DNA of 47,500 nucleotides, from NCBI GenBank assembly GCA_009746045.1, contig RPFO01001428.1, positions 162,501 through 210,000 on the forward strand. Reading direction: 5' to 3'. Shown one piece after another: positions 44,204 through 47,500 of this stretch (position 1 is its first letter; each line of letters opens with the position of its first letter). This DNA comes from Mesostigma viride. Taxonomy: Eukaryota; Streptophyta; Mesostigmatophyceae; Mesostigmatales; Mesostigmataceae. The position numbers and the translations under genes were made by a program. The notes beneath the pieces were generated by a model. It ran no database searches and was not told where the DNA came from. It saw only the letters and a program-made list of their open reading frames with translations.

Positions 44204-46936
44204 TCACACTCCACTACTGACGTTTTCCCTGCCCCCACTGCCCTCCCCCACGCCCCCCCCGTGATGGCCTCGTCCTCCCCCGCCCCCTCCTCCTCCCCCA
44301 CGAAAACCACCTCGGCCGCCGCCATCTGGGGCGCGAGGTTTGAAAGCCGGCATATCGGGCGGGGGGCCGGTGGCGGATGTGCGGCCCCCTCGGTCGGGCA
44401 CCTGCGCAGGGATGTGCGTGCACATGCACAGTGGAATGGTAGCTCTTCATGACGCCAGGGAGGGAACCAGTTGGGGCGTGCTTGCATCCACAGCCGATGT
44501 TTCGTAGGAGCACAGTGGGCGTGACATGGGACTGGACACGAAAAATTGCCTTGCGAAGCGGTAGGACAACCAATGCAGACGTGCCTATGTGCACGGTGGG
44601 CCTGTTAGAAGGGAACTAAAACATGTTTCCTATGGACACCATCCCATTCGGGCAAAACAGGGCCATGATGAACAATTTGTGAAGGTGCAAAAGCATTCTC
44701 AATCATGCAACAAGATGATCAAAGAGAAGCCATGACACCCTCCAGACCCACGCCGAACATTTGGCTGTGGGGTTGCCATGCGACCCAACTTGAAACCAAG
44801 AAGGGCACAGGCACATACAAGCATGCCAGAGACACGACGGCGACATGGCATACGGCCCAGAAACCCACCTCGAGAACTCGCGTTTCCTATCACCATGCAA
44901 GAAATTGTGTACCCTATCAAACTTTCCCACTGGCCACATGACCCACCTTGCCGACAACGTAAACTTCATACCAATACACCAGTAATCGCTTCATCCATCA
45001 TTCCAATCAGCCTCAGATCCACCTTGCCGATGCACTATTTATCATTGCATAGAGTAGCCGCTCCTCAACGCATCAGCTTGCTAGCGCGGACCCACCTTGC
45101 CGATGCACTATTTATCATTACATAGAGTCGCCGCTCCTCAACGCATCAGCTTGCTAGCGCGGACCCACCTTGCCGATGCACTATTTATCATTACATGGAG
45201 TAGCCGCTCCTCAACGCATCAGCTTGCTAGTGCGGACCCACCTTGCCGATGCACTATTTATCATTACATGGAGTAGCCGCTCCTCAACGCATCAGCTTGC
45301 TAGCGCGGACCCACCTTGCCGATGCACTATTTATCATTACATGGAGTAGCCGCTCCTCAACGCATCAGCTTGCTAGTGCGGACCCACCTTGCCGATCTGC
45401 ACCTGCTTGACTGACGCGTGGAACCGACCGGACGCGCCCGAGCTCGTCTTCTGTGCCGCCGCGTCCAGGTCAGCCGGGCGGACGCGGAACAGGTCCTGGT
45501 GGCGTGCGCGAGCACGAGCACAGGTGTGTGGACATGTGTGCGTGCGTGCGTGTGTGTGTGTGTGCGCGTGCGTGCATGCGTGTGTGCGTCACCACAAGCA
45601 CACACATGAGCATGGGCACACGCGTACGAGTGAGCGACCGCCACAAGCGACGGCACAACATGCGTTTACCGGGCATCCTCCCCGCCTGGTATGTGAGCGT
45701 CGTGCGCTACTGGTTACAAACCCACGTGAGCGCCAATGCCCTGTCCTGGCGTCCATCCATCCCCTCCACCCTTAAGCAGCCCGCCTGGCATCCATACAGC
45801 GACTAGTCTCGCTGCATGGCACGCATCTTCCAGCCTACCCGAGCACCCCCTTCATCTGCGTGGCATCACGAACCCAAACACAGCCGTCTCTGTCACAACA
45901 CCCTGGCTTGCTTGTATGGCACGATGACCACCAAATAATGTATATCTCACCAACCTCGAGCGCCACGGCCGGGTGGGGTGTCCATCCCTCCACCCCAGAC
46001 CGCCCGCTTCCCTTCCATTGAATGGCAACGAGAGGTTTGTTGGCACCCTTGCTCCACGCTCGCTTGCTGGCTCGCTACCTGGGCATTCCAAGCCTACATC
46101 TTCACATGGCAACCCCTATGATTTGCTTTACTATCACATAGCACAGTGAACCACCCAACATCCCTTCCCACCGCGTCGCACAGCAAGCGCTCTAGCATAG
46201 CACAGTGAACCACCCAACATCCCTTCCCACCGCGTCGCACAGCAAGCGCTCTAGCATAGCACAGTGAACCACCCAACATCCCTTCCCACCGCGTCGCACA
46301 GCAAGCGCTCTAGCATAGCACAGTGAACCACCCAACATCCCTTCCCACCGCGTCGCACAGCAAGCGCTCTAGCATAGCACAGTGAACCACCCAACATCCC
46401 TTCCCACCGCGTCGCACAGCAAGCGCTCTAGCATAGCACAGTGAACCACCCAACATCCCTTCCCACCGCGTCGCACAGCAAGCGCTCTAGCATAGCACAG
46501 TGAACCACCCAACATCCCTTCCCACCGCGTCGCACAGCAAGCGCTCTAGCATAGCACAGTGAACCACCCAACATCCCTTCCCACCGCGTCGCACAGCAAG
46601 CGCTCTAGCATAGCACAGTGAACCACCCAACATCCCTTCCCACCGCGTCGCACAGCAAGCGCTCTAGCATAGCACAGTGAACCACCCAACATCCCTTCCC
46701 ACCGCGTCGCAGACAACCCCTGGAGTGTTTGCATTCCGCATCTCCAGGCCTACCTCGAGCGCCACGGCTGGGTTGGGGTCCATCCCTGCAATCCCATTGG
46801 CGATGAGCTGTGCCACGGTGGCGGCGTGCTCCCCCTTGGTGCGCGCGGACCAGGTGAAGGACTGCAGCGTGACCTGCGCGCGCCGCACCAACATCTGGCG
46901 CCGCACTCGGTACTCGTCCTGCAGCGCCGCATGAAC
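44204..46936 (-). CDS. FAM98-like protein, last three exons (5' part outside window)
   Basis: Minus-strand exons: 46936-46754 (61 codons), 45495-45388 (36 codons), 44401-44204 (65 codons plus stop); all joins are phase 0 with GT-AG introns of 1258 and 986 bp. Exon 1 shown reads EYRVRRQMLVRRAQVTLQSF then TWSARTKG, the FAM98 'R-R-x-x-L...VT-QSF-W' signature. Exon 2 reads DLFRVRPADLDAAAQKTSSG and ends VKQVQIGK. Exon 3 opens VPDRGGR and PPPDMPAFKPR, the most diagnostic FAM98 block, then an RGG/Gly-rich tail. Human FAM98 proteins bind the tRNA-ligase complex (RTCB, DDX1) and RNA; the algal role is inferred only. The N-terminal domain lies beyond 47500 or in unrecognised exons. The acceptor of exon 2 (CCACCAG) has a weak pyrimidine tract, so its start is the least certain point. 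Confidence 0.82.
45019..45396. repeat. 73-bp tandem repeat at the donor side of a FAM98 intron
   Basis: Five and a bit copies with starts at 45019, 45092, 45165, 45238, 45311 and 45384. On the minus strand each unit contains TCGGCAAG followed by GTGGGTCC, i.e. the last bases of exon 45495-45388 and its 5' splice site. Confidence 0.95.
45525..45600. repeat. Alternating purine-pyrimidine (GT/GC)n tract in the FAM98 intron
   Basis: Runs of GTGTGTGTGT, GCGCGTGCGTGCATGCGTG; such tracts favour Z-DNA. It lies about 30 bp upstream (gene sense) of the exon 2 acceptor and replaces a normal pyrimidine tract. Confidence 0.85.
46138..46710. repeat. 59-bp tandem repeat in the FAM98 intron
   Basis: Almost ten near-identical copies (period 59, for example starts at 46141, 46200, 46259), unit containing AGTGAACCACCCAACATCCC. 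It begins about 44 bp inside the intron after exon 46936-46754. Confidence 0.95.
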
Positions 46937-47500
46937 CTGGGGGGAGGGGGGAGGGGGCGGGAGAAGGGACCAGCACAGAGGATAGAGAAAGAAGCAGCAA
47001 GCGAATACAGAGTGATCCTGAGCAAGAAGTATAAAAGATGTATAAAAGATGTATAAAAGAATGTATAAAAGATGTATAAAAGCAGAGGTACAGGCATGGC
47101 GCCATGCACATCTAGGGGGGCATGCCGGGCAAGTCACGCGAAAAGGGGAGATCGATGAGACAACCGGCGCAGGCCAGAAATCTCATAAAACAAACGAAGG
47201 AGTAATTACATCATAATTATAAGAAGGGGCACGAAGAGGGAAGGTAAAAACATATTGATTTTTCATTAAAGCAATAAGCAGTACGCGACAAGCACAGGCA
47301 TAGGCATAGGCACAGGCACAGGCGCAGGCGCAGGCGCCGGCGTTGGCGCGGGCGCCGGCACCGGCACAGGTACAGAGTCAGGTAGAGGGCAACTGGAGAG
47401 CCCAAGATGAAAAGAAGGCGCGTACACAGGGGGAGAGCAAGGGGGGGAGCAAATGCACACGGTCATGGTCAGGGTCGCAGTCAGGGCAAGCCACGGCAAA
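46937..47500. other. Probable FAM98 intron or upstream sequence with short repeats
   Basis: Five copies of an 11-bp 'gatgtataaaa' unit at about 47030-47090, and a 6-bp GCGCAGGCRC-type repeat at about 47295-47390. The dispersed GCGCAGGCCAGAAATC motif is at about 47168. The pyrimidine tract CCCCTCCCCCCAG (46955-46937, minus) is the acceptor of exon 46936-46754. No further exon is recognised. Confidence 0.5.

Noticed and set aside
44204-44594. 126-codon minus frame overlapping the last FAM98-like exon
   Set aside because: A shadow in another frame; the VPDRGGR frame is the one that splices correctly.
45019-46710. Arrays considered as CRISPR
   Set aside because: Units are directly adjacent with no unique spacers, and the setting is a eukaryotic intron.

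Overview
The window looks like nuclear DNA of a photosynthetic eukaryote, most likely a green alga. Coding parts are GC-rich, genes carry spliceosomal introns, one gene encodes an organelle-targeted bacterial-type HU protein, and the gene density is very low in a sea of retroelements. I cannot name the species. Only three stretches look like host genes: a GT14-family glycosyltransferase (5733-7586, minus), a two-exon HU-like nucleoid protein with a transit-peptide-like leader (21171-21765, plus), and the last three exons of a FAM98-like gene (46936-44204, minus; its 5' part lies beyond the window).

Most of the rest is non-LTR retrotransposon (LINE) debris in two lineages. Lineage A is RTE-like (YADD reverse transcriptase) and is seen at 1-2117, 23564-26733, about 27240-30545, 40767-42031 and as 3' ends elsewhere. 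Lineage B encodes an L1-ORF1p-like protein, then a YMDD reverse transcriptase followed by a CCHC knuckle and a PD-(D/E)xK (restriction-like) nuclease. A nearly whole B copy (33645-38409) is bounded by an 11-bp target-site duplication. B has spawned a short ORF1-only family (called H here) lacking all of ORF2. Several copies have clear target-site duplications, so the order of nested insertions can be read. Many of these elements end in a small hairpin with a CAAC loop followed by a simple-repeat tail, usually (TTAA)n.

Layout: 1-5668 nested LINE debris; 5733-7586 GT14 gene; 8395-8752 a 15-bp minisatellite; 10839-19187 an 8.3-kb palindrome (3.74-kb near-identical arms around an 864-bp unique spacer) whose arms hold a 21-bp minisatellite and LINE ends; 21171-21765 the HU gene; 22524-30545 nested LINEs with a TTAA-flanked 1.7-kb DNA element; 30546-32816 unrecognised sequence; 32828-42031 LINEs; 41826-43705 a 1.9-kb GGNN tetranucleotide tract lying inside a LINE 3' end; 44204-46936 the FAM98-like gene, whose introns carry 73-bp and 59-bp tandem arrays, the former repeating a 5' splice site.

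The host genes do not form an evident pathway. The coherent story is the retroelements: autonomous B elements, a parasitic ORF1-only derivative, and unrelated LINE lineages that share a 3' hairpin plus microsatellite tail. All calls come from reading motifs and repeats by eye, without database searches.
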